DNA of 64,000 bases, from assembly GCF_900111305.1 (NCBI RefSeq), contig NZ_FOGS01000008.1, positions 124,001-188,000 on the forward strand, read 5' to 3'. The translations under genes and the position numbers were made by a program. Position 1 is the stretch's first letter; each line of letters starts with the position of its first letter. This document shows positions 48,225 through 58,538 of this stretch, in pieces. Under the pieces are notes generated by a model. It searched no databases. It was not told the origin of the DNA and worked only from the letters and a program-made list of their open reading frames with translations. This DNA comes from Vreelandella subterranea. Its GTDB lineage: Bacteria; Pseudomonadota; Gammaproteobacteria; Pseudomonadales; Halomonadaceae.

Positions 48225-48725
48225 ATGATCGTATTACAGACGAACCACGGTGACATCACGATTGCGCTTAATCATGAAAAAGCCCCCGTTACCGCCGCCA
48301 ACTTCGAGCAGTATGTTCGCGATGGTTTTTACGACGGCACCCTTTTTCACCGTGTCATTGATGGCTTTATGGTCCAGGGCGGTGGCTTTGATCAGGATTT
48401 CAATCAAAAGCCCACCCGTGATCCGATCGAAAACGAAGCGGATAACGGGCTGAAAAACACCCTGGGCACCCTGGCAATGGCTCGTACTCAGGACCCTCAT
48501 TCCGCCACCGCACAGTTTTTCATCAATGTCGGCGACAACAGCTTTTTAAATCATAGCGGCAAGAATTTGCAGGGTTGGGGTTATGCTGTTTTCGGTGAAG
48601 TCGTCGACGGCATGGACGTGGTCAACGCGATCAAAAACGTCAGCACCACACGTCGCGGTATGCATGCCGACGTACCCGCCGAGGACGTTATCATTGAACG
48701 CGCCTATCTCAAGGAAGCCGAATAA
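48225..48725 (+). CDS. ppiB: Peptidyl-prolyl cis-trans isomerase B (cyclophilin)
   Basis: 166 residues forming one cyclophilin domain: [13 protein letters not shown], the active-site Phe/Gln set in [10 protein letters not shown], and W-G-Y-A-V-F-G-E-V. No signal peptide, so it is the cytoplasmic PpiB. The ATG at 48225 follows AGGAA by seven bases; a TTG at 48207 is rejected. A small palindrome (48158-48170) lies upstream. lpxH follows at 14 bp. Confidence 0.95.
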   Translation: MIVLQTNHGDITIALNHEKAPVTAANFEQYVRDGFYDGTLFHRVIDGFMVQGGGFDQDFNQKPTRDPIENEADNGLKNTLGTLAMARTQDPHSATAQFFINVGDNSFLNHSGKNLQGWGYAVFGEVVDGMDVVNAIKNVSTTRRGMHADVPAEDVIIERAYLKEAE

Positions 48726-48739
48726 TCTCCGGGAGCTGT

Positions 48740-49510
48740 ATGCGTACCCTGCTAGTTGCTGATATGCACTTGAGTCATGACACCCCTGAGATTAATCAGG
48801 GGTTCCATGATTATTTAGCCCATACCGCCCAAGGAGCGGATGCCCTGTATATTCTGGGTGACCTCTTTGATGCCTGGATCGGCGATGACCTTCTCGATAC
48901 GCCTCACCCGCTGGGCGCTGTCGCTCGAGAGGTCATTCAGCAATTACACCGCCTCAGCAGCGATGGAACGGCAATATATTTTATTCACGGCAACCGTGAT
49001 TTCCTGCTGGGCCAACGCTTCATTGACGCCTGTCAGGCGACACTGCTTTCCGAGGTAGAACAAATCGAGCTTCAGGGGGTGCCTGCCGTCATCTTGCATG
49101 GCGATAGCCTATGCACTCAAGATGAGGCGTATATGGCATTTCGCCAACAATCTCGGGACCCTGAATGGCAAGCCCAGATACTTGCCATGCCGCTGGAACA
49201 GCGCCTGGAACTGGCAAGCAGCCTGCGAATGCAGTCGGGAGACGCTAATGCCAAGAAGGCGGATGCCATCATGGATGTGACCCATGAGGAGGTGGTGGCG
49301 CTGATAGAAAAGCATGGCGTCACGACCATGATTCATGGTCATACCCACCGTCCTAAAGTGCACGATTTAACCGTGGAAGATGTCCCTGCCAAACGCTTCG
49401 TGCTTGGTGACTGGGATGCCAGCCACGGCTGGGATATCGTGGTCGAGAAATCAGATCATACCGCCCCACGACTGCGCCAGTTTCCCCTTACCAATCCACC
49501 GTCTCCCTGA
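48740..49510 (+). CDS. lpxH: UDP-2,3-diacylglucosamine diphosphatase LpxH
   Basis: 256 residues of metallophosphoesterase fold: A-D-M-H-L-S (the usual D-x-H), G-D-L-F-D-A-W-I-G-D-D, H-G-N-R-D-F-L-L-G and H-G-H-T-H-R-P. These motifs and the length are specific for LpxH, which cleaves UDP-2,3-diacylglucosamine to lipid X in lipid A biosynthesis at the inner membrane. It forms an operon with ppiB as in Escherichia and ends in a strong terminator. Confidence 0.95.
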   Translation: MRTLLVADMHLSHDTPEINQGFHDYLAHTAQGADALYILGDLFDAWIGDDLLDTPHPLGAVAREVIQQLHRLSSDGTAIYFIHGNRDFLLGQRFIDACQATLLSEVEQIELQGVPAVILHGDSLCTQDEAYMAFRQQSRDPEWQAQILAMPLEQRLELASSLRMQSGDANAKKADAIMDVTHEEVVALIEKHGVTTMIHGHTHRPKVHDLTVEDVPAKRFVLGDWDASHGWDIVVEKSDHTAPRLRQFPLTNPPSP

Positions 49511-49533
49511 AGACGGCACTACAAAAGAACTAT

Positions 49534-49565
49534 AAAAAAAGCCGATCTCCTAGATCGGCTTTTTC
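49534..49565. terminator. Bidirectional rho-independent terminator between lpxH and ppiD
   Basis: A-run, then GCCGATCT (49541-49548), 3-nt loop, AGATCGGC (49552-49559), then T-run. It serves both convergent genes. Confidence 0.92.
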
Positions 49566-49591
49566 AACGGAACGGACGTCACGCCTAAGGC

Positions 49592-51412
49592 TTATCGCTC
49601 AATCTCGGCATCGCTGCGCAGGTCTTGAACAAGCCCCTGAATAATGGCCTGTGCACGCAACTGCTGGGCCATCTGAGCGACAAACTGCTCGCGCTCTTCA
49701 TCCGCATCTCCCGGCACTACTTTGTCAAGCGCAATGAGCGCAACGCCAGTAGGCAGTACTGCCGTTTGATAGGTGCTTCCGCCATCCTCTGGATGCGGCA
49801 TCCGGAAAGCGGCTTGCACAATCAGTTGAGAAGCCGTGGCTTCATCCTGGCGGCGAACATTGTTGGCCTCCAGCCACTGTCTATCAATCGACTCACCTTC
49901 TTGCAGGCGTGCCACCATGTCTCTGGCTTGCGCTTGAAGTCGCTCTTGTTGCCGCTGGGCGACTACCGCTGCCTCCACCTCATCGCGTACGTCGTCTAAC
50001 GGTAACTGAGTCTGTTCACGATGATCCGCAACGCGCACGACCAAACGACGGTCTTCGTCGAGTTCGATCACTTCACTGTTATAGCCTTCCTCGAGAACGT
50101 CGTTGCTGAACGCCTGTTCCAGAACGCCTGGCTCGAACAGGACACTACTACCCTGATCATTCCGGGACAGCCAGTCGCTTTCTTGAAGGGGGAGTGACAG
50201 GTCTTCGGCGACACCTTGCAGGTCATCGGCCGCAAAGCTCTCGTCAATAAGCTGCTGGACCTTATCGTTAAACGCATCGTTCACTTCGTTCATTGCGACA
50301 TCTTCGCGCAGTGAATCCCGCTGGTCCTCGAACGCCGGACGGTCGATACCAGTGACTTGAATGATATGCAGGGCGTTGCCCATTTCGACAATCGATGAGG
50401 TTTCTCCCTCATCAAGAGAGAACGCCGCTTCATCAAAGGTATCGCCGAAAAAGCCACGGCTGATTGTGCCCAGGTCGCCGCCTTCTTCCGCGCTGGCCGT
50501 ATCATCAGAATAGCGAAGCGCCGTATCGGCGAAAGATTCGCCGGCTTCAAGAGCTTGTAGCGCCTCCTCCGCCCGTTGCCGGGCGTCTTCGCGATCACGC
50601 TCATCACCGAATGTAATCATGATGTGTGAAACGCGGCGGTCTGCGTTAGCGTTGCGCTCTAGCCAGGCCTCGCGTAGCGCCTCTTCATCCACATCGACGC
50701 TATCGGCCATTTCCCGGCGGTCAATCAAGACATACTCGAGGCGTACCTGCTCGGGGCGCTCAAAACGGTCGGCATTGGCCTCATAGTAGCTTTCCAGCTC
50801 GTCTTCGCTGATCTGCACATCGCCTTCGAGATCATCTTCGTCCAGCATCACATAGCGAAAACTACGCTGTTGACGCTGGAGTTCTGCCAGGCGCTGACGC
50901 TCGTTATCCAGGGTGAAATCGCTAAACGCAAGGCCCTGCTGAAGCTGTTGACGCTTGACGTCCACTTCCAGCTCCTCGCGGAATGAAAGAGGCGTATAGC
51001 CAGCCCCTGATAAACGGCTGCGAAATATGTCGGGCGAGAACCGTCCGTCTTCATCCTGAAATTCAGGGATACCCACAATGAGCTGGTCAACCTGGTCTTC
51101 GGATACGTACAAGCCACCTTCTTCGGCGTATTGAGTAAGCAGTGTTTGCGTTACCAGTTCCTCCCTTATGTCATTACGCAGTTGACGCTCTTGCTCAGGC
51201 GGCACCTGGCCTGAACGCATGGCACGCTGAACTTCCAGTTCAATCTGTTGGCGCATGATGGGCTCGCCATTCACGCTGATTTCTTGGTTGGGGTCGTCAC
51301 CGAACAGACCAAACAAAGATTCCACACCGAAAAGCGCCATGGCAGCCACCATGACCCCGATGATGATCTTGGCTCCCCAGCTTCTGGATCCATTCCGAAT
51401 ACTTTGCAGCAT
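49592..51412 (-). CDS. ppiD: PpiD, inner-membrane periplasmic folding factor
   Basis: 606 residues. One N-terminal membrane helix (about 13-35), a SurA-N-like helical region, and a single parvulin domain (about 265-365, V-S-H-I-M-I-T-F, G-G-D-L-G-T-I-S-R-G) give the PpiD layout. It is a SecYEG-associated chaperone for exported proteins. It follows hupB on the same strand, as in many gammaproteobacteria (lon-hupB-ppiD). Confidence 0.93.
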   Translation of the reverse strand: MLQSIRNGSRSWGAKIIIGVMVAAMALFGVESLFGLFGDDPNQEISVNGEPIMRQQIELEVQRAMRSGQVPPEQERQLRNDIREELVTQTLLTQYAEEGGLYVSEDQVDQLIVGIPEFQDEDGRFSPDIFRSRLSGAGYTPLSFREELEVDVKRQQLQQGLAFSDFTLDNERQRLAELQRQQRSFRYVMLDEDDLEGDVQISEDELESYYEANADRFERPEQVRLEYVLIDRREMADSVDVDEEALREAWLERNANADRRVSHIMITFGDERDREDARQRAEEALQALEAGESFADTALRYSDDTASAEEGGDLGTISRGFFGDTFDEAAFSLDEGETSSIVEMGNALHIIQVTGIDRPAFEDQRDSLREDVAMNEVNDAFNDKVQQLIDESFAADDLQGVAEDLSLPLQESDWLSRNDQGSSVLFEPGVLEQAFSNDVLEEGYNSEVIELDEDRRLVVRVADHREQTQLPLDDVRDEVEAAVVAQRQQERLQAQARDMVARLQEGESIDRQWLEANNVRRQDEATASQLIVQAAFRMPHPEDGGSTYQTAVLPTGVALIALDKVVPGDADEEREQFVAQMAQQLRAQAIIQGLVQDLRSDAEIER

Positions 51413-51472
51413 GTTGCCCTCAGGTAGTCACAGCTAAACGGGTCGCCCCTAAAAAGTGAGCTAGAAAATAAC

Positions 51473-51502
51473 ATGGGCGCATCGCGGTTGCGATGCGCCC
51501 AT
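51473..51502 (-). terminator. Strong hairpin after hupB
   Basis: A 13-bp perfect stem (51473-51485 with 51490-51502) and a 4-nt loop lie between hupB and ppiD, followed on the minus strand by a T-rich stretch. It probably ends or attenuates the hupB transcript. Confidence 0.7.
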
Positions 51503-51525
51503 AGATGACTACAAACGCTTACAAC

Positions 51526-51798
51526 TTAATTAACGGCGTCTTTCAATGCTTTACCAGCTTTAAAGCTAGGCACTTTTGCCGCACTGATCTGGATCGGCTG
51601 GCCTGTTTGCGGGTTACGGCCGGTTCGTGCAGCACGTTCTTTGATCGCGAAGGTGCCAAAGCCCACCAGTGAAACACTGTCGCCATTTTTCAGGCTATCG
51701 GTGACAGACTCCACCATGGCATCCAATGCGCGGGTTGCCGCTGCTTTTGGAATATCTGCAGACGCGGCAATGGCTTCAATCAGCTCAGACTTATTCAC
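51526..51798 (-). CDS. hupB: DNA-binding protein HU-beta
   Basis: 90 residues, a complete HU fold: [19 protein letters not shown], and the DNA-binding arm R-T-G-R-N-P-Q-T-G. It is an abundant nucleoid protein. The start is GTG (51798), with GGGGTGA upstream. It has its own good promoter and a strong hairpin behind it. Confidence 0.96.
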   Translation of the reverse strand: MNKSELIEAIAASADIPKAAATRALDAMVESVTDSLKNGDSVSLVGFGTFAIKERAARTGRNPQTGQPIQISAAKVPSFKAGKALKDAVN

Positions 51799-51879
51799 AC
51801 TTCACCCCTTGACTGTTTCAAAAAAATGGTTCTAAAGACATGGTCACCGACGGTATCGACGATCAAGGCATAGCAGCGT

Positions 51880-51909
51880 TTTATAGCAATGCCCTGAAAC
51901 GCCTGTCAA
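51880..51909 (-). promoter_or_regulatory. Sigma-70 promoter of hupB
   Basis: On the minus strand consensus TTGACA (51904-51909) is followed after 18 nt by TATAAA (51880-51885). The start codon is about 80 nt downstream. Confidence 0.7.
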
Positions 51910-51988
51910 GCGACCTTGCCTGGATGTGCCCGCCATAAAGGCTTTTGGGCAATGCTACAAACAAAATGCTAACGGTTGGCCGACGTTG

Positions 51989-54400
51989 CTAATGTGTATT
52001 GGCGACGGCAGTGTTACCCAACGCTTTATCCGCTTTAGGCAGCGGCGCACCTTCCAAAGGTTCGTCCGCCAACGCCACAGCAAGTACATCGTCAATCCAG
52101 CGTACCGGACGGATATCCAGTGCATCCTTGATATTGTCGGGTACTTCCTTGAGATCGCGACGATTTTCTTCTGGAATCAGGACTATCTTTATACCACCAC
52201 GACGGGCTGCCAGCAATTTCTCCTTTAGCCCGCCAATCGGCATGACTTCACCACGCAGGTTGACTTCACCGGTCATCGCCACATGGCTCTTCACCGGGCG
52301 CTGGGTATAGGCAGAGACAATCGCCGTCACCATGGCCACCCCGGCACTCGGGCCATCCTTGGGCGTGGCGCCCTCCGGGACGTGGATATGCAGGTCCTCT
52401 TTCTCGAACCGCTCGGCGTCGATACCGTATGCCTGGGCTCTGGCTCGCACGACGGTCTGTGCCGCACTGACGGACTCCTTCATGACATCGCCGAGCGAAC
52501 CAGTTTTATTGATTCGCCCCTTGCCAGGCGTCACCACCGATTCAATATTCAGCAATTCGCCACCTACGGAGGTCCATGCCAACCCGGTCACGCGGCCCAC
52601 CTGATCATCTTCTTCGGCAAGACCATAGCTGTAACGCCGAACGCCCGCATAGTGCTCGATGTGCCTGGCCGCAAGCAGATCCGGTGGCAGTTCGCCATCT
52701 TTGACGGCCGAAGGTTCTATGCGCTCGCGCAACACTTTCCGGCAGACCTTGGCGATCTGGCGTTCCAACTCGCGGACACCCGCTTCACGGGTGTAGTAGC
52801 GAATAAGCTCAAGCAAGGCGTCATCTTCTACCGCCAGCTCGTCTTTTTTCAGACCGTTGGCTTTCAACTGCTTGGGTAGCAGGTAACGCTTGGCAATCGC
52901 CAGCTTTTCATCTTCGGTATAGCCAGGCAGGCGAATGATTTCCATACGATCCAGCAATGGACCCGGAATATTCATCGAATTGGCCGTGCAGATGAACAGC
53001 GTTTCGGACAGATCATAATCCAGCTCAAGGTAATGGTCGCTGAAGCTGTTGTTCTGTTCAGGGTCCAGAACCTCTAACAGCGCAGAGGCCGGGTCCCCCC
53101 GATGGTCCATGCCTAACTTGTCGACCTCGTCGAACAGAAACAGGGGGTTTTTAACGCCTGCCCGACTCATGCGCTGCATCAGCTTACCCGGCAAGGAACC
53201 AATATAGGTGCGCCGATGGCCCCTGATCTCGGATTCATCACGTACCCCGCCCAAGGCAAGGCGTACGTATTTGCGGTTAGTCGCCCGTGCAATCGATTGG
53301 CCTAGCGACGTTTTACCCACCCCGGGCGGACCGACCAGGCACAACACGGGGCCTTTCATCTTGCGGACACGCTTTTGTACCGCAAGATATTCCAGGATGC
53401 GTGACTTTACCTCTTCCAGACCATAGTGGTCTTCATCGAGCACCTGCTGGGCTTTCTGCAGGTCGTGCTTGACGCGAGTGCGTTTTTTCCACGGCACTGC
53501 GATCAGCCAGTCCAGGTAGGACCGCACTACGCTGGCTTCAGCGGAGTTGGCCGCCATCATCTTGAGCTTGTTCAGCTCTTGGGTGGCTTTATCCGACGCC
53601 TCTTTTGGCATGCCAGACGAGGCAATCGCCTGCTCATACTTTTCCACTTCGTTGGGTACATCATCGAGCTCGCCCATCTCTTTTTGGATGGCTTTCATCT
53701 GCTCGTTCAGATAATACTCACGCTGCGTCTTTTCCATCTGCTCTTTGACACGCGTGCGAATCCGCTTTTCCACCTGCAAGAGGTCAATTTCAGACTCGAT
53801 GAGCGCCATCAAGTGCTCAATGCGGTCGCGCACACGATCCATTTCCAGGAGCTCTTGCTTATCGCCGATTTTCAGCGATAAATGCGCGCAGATGGTATCC
53901 ACCAGACGACTCGGGTCCTCAATGCCGGACAACGAGTTAAGTACTTCGTTGGGCACTTTTTTGGATAGCTTGACGTACTGCTCGAACTGATTGAGCAGTA
54001 CGCGAACCAATGCCTCTTGCTCGCGGGTCGTCAGCGGCTGGCTTTCACGGGGCATCAGGTAGGCCTGAGTGTAACCATCAGCATGCTCTTCGATGCGACT
54101 CACATCCGCACGGTAGTTGCCTTCGATCAGCACCTTTACCGTTCCATCAGGCAGCTTCAAAAGCTGCATGATGTCGGCCACCGTCCCCATGGCATAAAGG
54201 TCGGCGTTGTCAGGCTCATCTTGAGATGCCTCGCGTTGAGCCACGAGTAGAACGCGCTTGTCGGCCTCCATTGCCGCCTCTAGGGCTTGGATCGACTTTT
54301 CACGTCCCACGAAAAGGGGAATTACCATTTGCGGATAAACCACCACATCGCGCAATGGTAACAGGGGTAGACATTGTGTCTGTTCGGCGCTCTGCTGCAT
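51989..54400 (-). CDS. lon: Lon ATP-dependent protease
   Basis: 803 residues. The N-terminal substrate domain (L-P-L-L-P-L-R-D-V-V-V-Y-P) is followed by the AAA+ domain with G-P-P-G-V-G-K-T-S and F-L-F-D-E-V-D-K-L, and the protease domain with the catalytic Ser in P-K-D-G-P-S-A-G and Lys in G-G-L-K-E-K. It degrades misfolded and regulatory proteins in the cytoplasm. The tig-clpP-clpX-lon-hupB-ppiD order is the conserved one. I could not identify a clear heat-shock promoter upstream. Confidence 0.97.
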   Translation of the reverse strand: MQQSAEQTQCLPLLPLRDVVVYPQMVIPLFVGREKSIQALEAAMEADKRVLLVAQREASQDEPDNADLYAMGTVADIMQLLKLPDGTVKVLIEGNYRADVSRIEEHADGYTQAYLMPRESQPLTTREQEALVRVLLNQFEQYVKLSKKVPNEVLNSLSGIEDPSRLVDTICAHLSLKIGDKQELLEMDRVRDRIEHLMALIESEIDLLQVEKRIRTRVKEQMEKTQREYYLNEQMKAIQKEMGELDDVPNEVEKYEQAIASSGMPKEASDKATQELNKLKMMAANSAEASVVRSYLDWLIAVPWKKRTRVKHDLQKAQQVLDEDHYGLEEVKSRILEYLAVQKRVRKMKGPVLCLVGPPGVGKTSLGQSIARATNRKYVRLALGGVRDESEIRGHRRTYIGSLPGKLMQRMSRAGVKNPLFLFDEVDKLGMDHRGDPASALLEVLDPEQNNSFSDHYLELDYDLSETLFICTANSMNIPGPLLDRMEIIRLPGYTEDEKLAIAKRYLLPKQLKANGLKKDELAVEDDALLELIRYYTREAGVRELERQIAKVCRKVLRERIEPSAVKDGELPPDLLAARHIEHYAGVRRYSYGLAEEDDQVGRVTGLAWTSVGGELLNIESVVTPGKGRINKTGSLGDVMKESVSAAQTVVRARAQAYGIDAERFEKEDLHIHVPEGATPKDGPSAGVAMVTAIVSAYTQRPVKSHVAMTGEVNLRGEVMPIGGLKEKLLAARRGGIKIVLIPEENRRDLKEVPDNIKDALDIRPVRWIDDVLAVALADEPLEGAPLPKADKALGNTAVANTH

Positions 54401-54498
54401 CGCAGACGTTCCTCGATAAATCAGATGAGTTCTGGGAAGAGAACTGACTACGTTTAAAGCACGGCCTAGGCACCATGTAGCACTGCGCTACTAATGAC

Positions 54499-54522
54499 AA
54501 GGGGTCGCCTAGGCGACCCCTT
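54499..54522 (-). terminator. 24-bp perfect palindrome between clpX and lon
   Basis: AAGGGGTCGCC and its complement meet around a central TA. It is likely the clpX terminator, although the T-run behind it on the minus strand is weak. Confidence 0.6.
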
Positions 54523-54575
54523 GACTGGCGCTAACCGCGAAAGCGATAGAAAGCTATGGGTCTTCGGTGATGGAT

Positions 54576-55856
54576 TTAACCATCGGTGCCGTCGACCCGT
54601 GCCTCTTCTTGCTGGGAGTAAATCAACAGCGGTTCACTTTCACCGGCAATTACCGAAGCTTCGATCACCACTTTGCTGACACCTTCCAAAGAAGGGATTT
54701 CGTACATGGTATCAAGCAATACGGATTCAAGGATCGACCTTAAGCCACGCGCACCGGTTTTACGTTCCATCGCTTTTTCAGCGACGGCACGAAGCGCATC
54801 ATCACGAAACTCGAGCGTCACGTTTTCCATTTCAAACAGCTTGGCATACTGCTTGATCAAGGAGTTCTTGGGCTCGGTGAGTATTTCAATCAACGCTTCT
54901 TCGGTAAGCTCGGTTAACGTGGCGATTACCGGCAAACGACCGACGAACTCTGGAATAAGGCCAAACTTGACCAGGTCATCCGGCTCGACATCGGCCAGCA
55001 TTTCACCGACGCCGCGAGACGACTCCTTGCTCTTCACCGTCGCATTGAAACCGATACCTCCCTTTTCAACGCGGTCGCGGATGACCTTATCAAGCCCGGC
55101 AAATGCGCCACCGACAATAAACAACATGTTAGCGGTATTGACCTGCACAAATTCCTGCTGGGGATGCTTGCGCCCTCCCTGCGGCGGAACAGATGCTGTC
55201 GTGCCCTCAATCAACTTGAGCAACGCTTGCTGTACGCCTTCACCGGAAACGTCACGCGTGATTGACGGATTGTCGGACTTGCGCGAAATCTTGTCGATTT
55301 CGTCAATGTAGACGATGCCCCGCTCCGCTTTCTCGACGTCATAGTCACACTTCTGCAGCAGCTTCTGGATGATGTTTTCAACATCTTCACCCACATAGCC
55401 TGCTTCCGTCAGCGTGGTGGCATCGGCAATCGTAAACGGTACGTTCAGCAGCCTTGCCATGGTCTCGGCCAGTAGCGTCTTACCGCTACCCGTCGGACCA
55501 ATCAGCAGGATGTTGGATTTTCCGAGTTCGACGTCGCTTTCACGCACTTCGGATTTCAGCCGCTTGTAATGGTTGTACACAGCGACCGACAGGACCATTT
55601 TTGCACGGTCCTGTCCGATAACGTAGTCGTCAAGCGTATAACGTATCTCGCGAGGCGTAGGTAAACGCTCTTCATCGCTCTCGGCATCGGCTTCGAGAAC
55701 TTCTTCGCGAATGATGTCGTTACACAAGTCGACACACTCATCGCAGATATAGACGGATGGACCGGCAATCAGCTTCCTTACCTCGTTTTGGTTCTTGCCA
55801 CAAAACGAGCAATAAAGCAGCTTGCCACCTTCGTCTTTGCCTTTGCCGTCGGCCAT
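54576..55856 (-). CDS. clpX: ClpX, ATPase subunit of ClpXP
   Basis: 426 residues. The N-terminal zinc-binding domain begins C-S-F-C-G-K-N-Q, with a second Cys pair in I-C-D-E-C-V. The AAA+ domain has [10 protein letters not shown], Walker B Y-I-D-E-I-D-K-I and the pore/IGF region I-G-F. It unfolds substrates and feeds them to ClpP. It follows clpP by 74 bp. Confidence 0.97.
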   Translation of the reverse strand: MADGKGKDEGGKLLYCSFCGKNQNEVRKLIAGPSVYICDECVDLCNDIIREEVLEADAESDEERLPTPREIRYTLDDYVIGQDRAKMVLSVAVYNHYKRLKSEVRESDVELGKSNILLIGPTGSGKTLLAETMARLLNVPFTIADATTLTEAGYVGEDVENIIQKLLQKCDYDVEKAERGIVYIDEIDKISRKSDNPSITRDVSGEGVQQALLKLIEGTTASVPPQGGRKHPQQEFVQVNTANMLFIVGGAFAGLDKVIRDRVEKGGIGFNATVKSKESSRGVGEMLADVEPDDLVKFGLIPEFVGRLPVIATLTELTEEALIEILTEPKNSLIKQYAKLFEMENVTLEFRDDALRAVAEKAMERKTGARGLRSILESVLLDTMYEIPSLEGVSKVVIEASVIAGESEPLLIYSQQEEARVDGTDG

Positions 55857-55930
55857 TCGCGTACCTCTTTCACTGCGGCGGTAAAAACCGCCTTGTAAGC
55901 TCGTTGGAAATGCAGTATCCCGTCACGCTA

Positions 55931-56548
55931 TCAGGATGTAGGCCGCTTATCCAGCACTGCATCAATCAAGCCATACTCTTGAGCCTGGCTGGAACTCATG
56001 AAGTTGTCACGATCAGTGTCACGCGCAACATCCTCGATATCCTGGCCTGAGTGATGCGCCAGAATGTGGTTCAGCTTCTCACGGATGCCCAAAATCTCAC
56101 GGGTATGGATTTCGATATCCGATGCCTGACCCTGATAACCGCCCAGCGGTTGATGGATCATCACGCGGGAATTCGGCAGGCAGTAACGCTTGCCTGCTGC
56201 ACCGGCGGTCAACAACAAGGCGCCCATGCTGGCTGCCTGGCCGATACATACTGTCGACACATCAGGCTTGATGAACTGCATGGTGTCATAGATCGACATC
56301 CCCGCCGTCACCGACCCGCCAGGCGAGTTGATATACAGATGGATGTCTTTATCAGGGTTCTCTGACTCAAGAAACAGCAACTGAGCGACAACCAGATTGG
56401 CTGTGTAATCTTCGACGGGCCCTACCAAAAAGATAACGCGCTCTTTAAGCAGACGCGAGTAAATATCGTAGGATCTTTCCCCTTTGGCGCTTTGCTCCAC
56501 CACCATGGGCACTAAACCGCCGGCGTTTTGAATATCAAATTCACTCAT
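55931..56548 (-). CDS. clpP: ClpP protease subunit
   Basis: 205 residues with the catalytic triad Ser107 (Q-A-A-S-M-G), His132 (M-I-H-Q-P-L-G-G) and Asp181 (D-T-D-R-D-N-F). It is the proteolytic barrel of ClpXP. It is 65 bp downstream of tig, with a hairpin between them. Confidence 0.97.
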   Translation of the reverse strand: MSEFDIQNAGGLVPMVVEQSAKGERSYDIYSRLLKERVIFLVGPVEDYTANLVVAQLLFLESENPDKDIHLYINSPGGSVTAGMSIYDTMQFIKPDVSTVCIGQAASMGALLLTAGAAGKRYCLPNSRVMIHQPLGGYQGQASDIEIHTREILGIREKLNHILAHHSGQDIEDVARDTDRDNFMSSSQAQEYGLIDAVLDKRPTS

Positions 56549-56578
56549 TTAGGTGATTCCTTGCGTCCGATAAGGGAA

Positions 56579-56601
56579 TGGCGCACCCGGACGGTGCGCC
56601 A
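56579..56601 (-). other. Hairpin between tig and clpP
   Basis: TGGCGCACC pairs with GGTGCGCCA across 5 nt. No clear T-run follows, so it may be a partial terminator or an mRNA-end stabiliser. Confidence 0.5.
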
Positions 56602-56613
56602 GCGTCAGGGAGC

Positions 56614-57966
56614 TTACGCGCTGGTGGTTTCACCTTCTTCAGCGCCCTCACCTGCCTCAGCCTGTTGCTGAGCCGCTGCCAGCACTTGCTGGTAGGACAT
56701 TTCAACATCAGCGACGGTTGCTTGCTCAAGCAGCTTATCAACCGCTTTTTCTTCGAGAATGGCAGATTTGACCTGGGTTTTCATCTGTTCGTTGCCCATA
56801 TAATAGTCAACGACCTCAGAAGGGTCTTGGTACTGCTCTGCCAGTTCCTCAACCTTCGCCTTGATCTCATCGTCTGATGCGTCAAGCTCGTTTGCCTTGA
56901 TGACCTCGGCGAGTAACAAGCCGACCTGAACACGGCCCTTCGCTTGCTCTTCGAAGAGTTCATTGGGCAGTTGACTGACGTCGAAATCTTCACCGAGGCC
57001 GAACTGCTGAGCAGCCTGACGCTTCATGCCATCTGTCTCTTGCTGAACCAGCGCACTCGGAACCGGGATGTCGTTGGCTTTTTTCAGCGCATCCAGTACC
57101 TGCTGCTTGACACGGTTATCGACCGCCTGTGCTGATTCACGGGTCATGTTCTTCTTGATTTCAGTGCGGAACTTGGCTTCGTCACCGCCTTCAACGCCGA
57201 AACGCTCGATGAACTCGGCGTCAACGTCCGGCAGCGTCTGACGGCTGACCTTATGCACCTTGACCTTGAAGGTGGCATCCTTACCCGCGAGGTGCTCGGC
57301 CTGATAGTCCTCGGGGAACGTCACGGTGATGGTTTTCTCGTCACCGGCTTTCGCGCCGATGAGCTGCTCTTCAAACCCGGGGATGAAGCTATTGGAACCA
57401 ATTACCAGTTCATGGCCTTCAGCACTACCACCTTCGAAGGGCTCGTCGCCAAGATAGCCCTGGAAGTCGATGGTCACTTGATCGCCGTCTTCAGCAGCAG
57501 AGTCGACCTCTTTATAGGTCGCATTCTGCTTGCGCAGTGTGTCGATCATTTCGTCAACATCAGCATCGGTGACCTCTACCACCGGACGCTCCACTTCGGT
57601 TCCCTCAATCGAAGCAAGCTCGACTTCCGGATAGACTTCCATGGTGGCGACGAATTCAAAGTCCTTACCCGCTTCGTTGATGATTGGTTCAATTTGCGGG
57701 TAGCCCGCCGGATTAAACCCTTCATCGGTGATTGCGCGCACGTAGCGTTCACGCATTACTTCGCCAATCACTTCGTCACGCACGCTCTGGCCGTAACGCT
57801 GACGAACCACGGCCATCGGCACTCGCCCTTGGCGAAAACCATTCAAGCGAACGTTCTTCGCCGTTTCTTTTAAGCGAGTATTGACAGCCTCATCGATTTC
57901 GCCGGCAGGCACTTGAATCGTGATGCGGCGTTCAATCTGGGAGGGCGTCTCGACGGAAACTTGCAT
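56614..57966 (-). CDS. tig: Trigger factor
   Basis: 450 residues. The ribosome-binding tail contains G-F-R-Q-G-R-V-P (the G-F-R-x-G-K-x-P signature), followed by the FKBP-type isomerase domain (D-G-D-Q-V-T-I-D-F-Q-G) and the helical C-terminal chaperone domain with an acidic E-G-A-E-E-G-E-T tail. It binds nascent chains at the ribosome exit. It heads the tig-clpP-clpX group. Confidence 0.96.
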   Translation of the reverse strand: MQVSVETPSQIERRITIQVPAGEIDEAVNTRLKETAKNVRLNGFRQGRVPMAVVRQRYGQSVRDEVIGEVMRERYVRAITDEGFNPAGYPQIEPIINEAGKDFEFVATMEVYPEVELASIEGTEVERPVVEVTDADVDEMIDTLRKQNATYKEVDSAAEDGDQVTIDFQGYLGDEPFEGGSAEGHELVIGSNSFIPGFEEQLIGAKAGDEKTITVTFPEDYQAEHLAGKDATFKVKVHKVSRQTLPDVDAEFIERFGVEGGDEAKFRTEIKKNMTRESAQAVDNRVKQQVLDALKKANDIPVPSALVQQETDGMKRQAAQQFGLGEDFDVSQLPNELFEEQAKGRVQVGLLLAEVIKANELDASDDEIKAKVEELAEQYQDPSEVVDYYMGNEQMKTQVKSAILEEKAVDKLLEQATVADVEMSYQQVLAAAQQQAEAGEGAEEGETTSA

Positions 57967-58169
57967 GAATTGTCCTCTAACGGCTGGGCGTTGTGTTGAT
58001 TACTGTAAATAAGTCCAAGGGGCGATTTTAAGAACCCTGGCGCATCGTGGCAAGCGCCATGCTCGCAAGATGGGGGCTGCATCCTGAAAAACAAGGGGGA
58101 AGGTGCGCCCTTCAGAGCCCTTTTGGCATCGATTTAGTGCCAAGACGGACGATTTTCATGATCTGTCCC

Positions 58170-58538
58170 TTATTCGGCCGACCACCACAGACTGACAACG
58201 TGGGCGACAAGACCAAAGGTGCTTGCATGGGAAATGAATACCTGCCAGCTCATCCAGTCGGTGAATAGCGCATGCCACGCCCCCATCACCAACACCCCGA
58301 GTAACATCATGATGGAAAGACGCTTGAGCCTGCCCGGAAGCTGCTGCCGCCCCTCTCGAGGCAGGAGACGCCATTGCAAGACGGTAGCCACCAACACAGC
58401 CACCAGCGCCAGCAGTATAAGCGTCAAACGGGTTTCGTGGCCACCCGCCATGTAGCGAGGCAAGGCGGCGAGCATCACCACACACAGCCCTAGCGCACTA
58501 CTCACTTTATTGGCTGACGCCGCCTTGCCCGGTTGCAT
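58170..58538 (-). CDS. Four-helix membrane protein coupled to a flavodoxin gene
   Basis: 122 residues with four predicted membrane helices (about 12-29, 37-57, 74-92, 98-118). A central basic loop follows helix 2 (R-L-L-P-R-E-G-R-Q-Q-L-P-G-R-L-K-R-L). Histidines occur at the ends of helices 3 and 4 (W-H, S-H and A-H). Family not recognised. The start overlaps the flavodoxin stop by one base (TGATG), so the two are likely translated together. Confidence 0.7.
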   Translation of the reverse strand: MQPGKAASANKVSSALGLCVVMLAALPRYMAGGHETRLTLILLALVAVLVATVLQWRLLPREGRQQLPGRLKRLSIMMLLGVLVMGAWHALFTDWMSWQVFISHASTFGLVAHVVSLWWSAE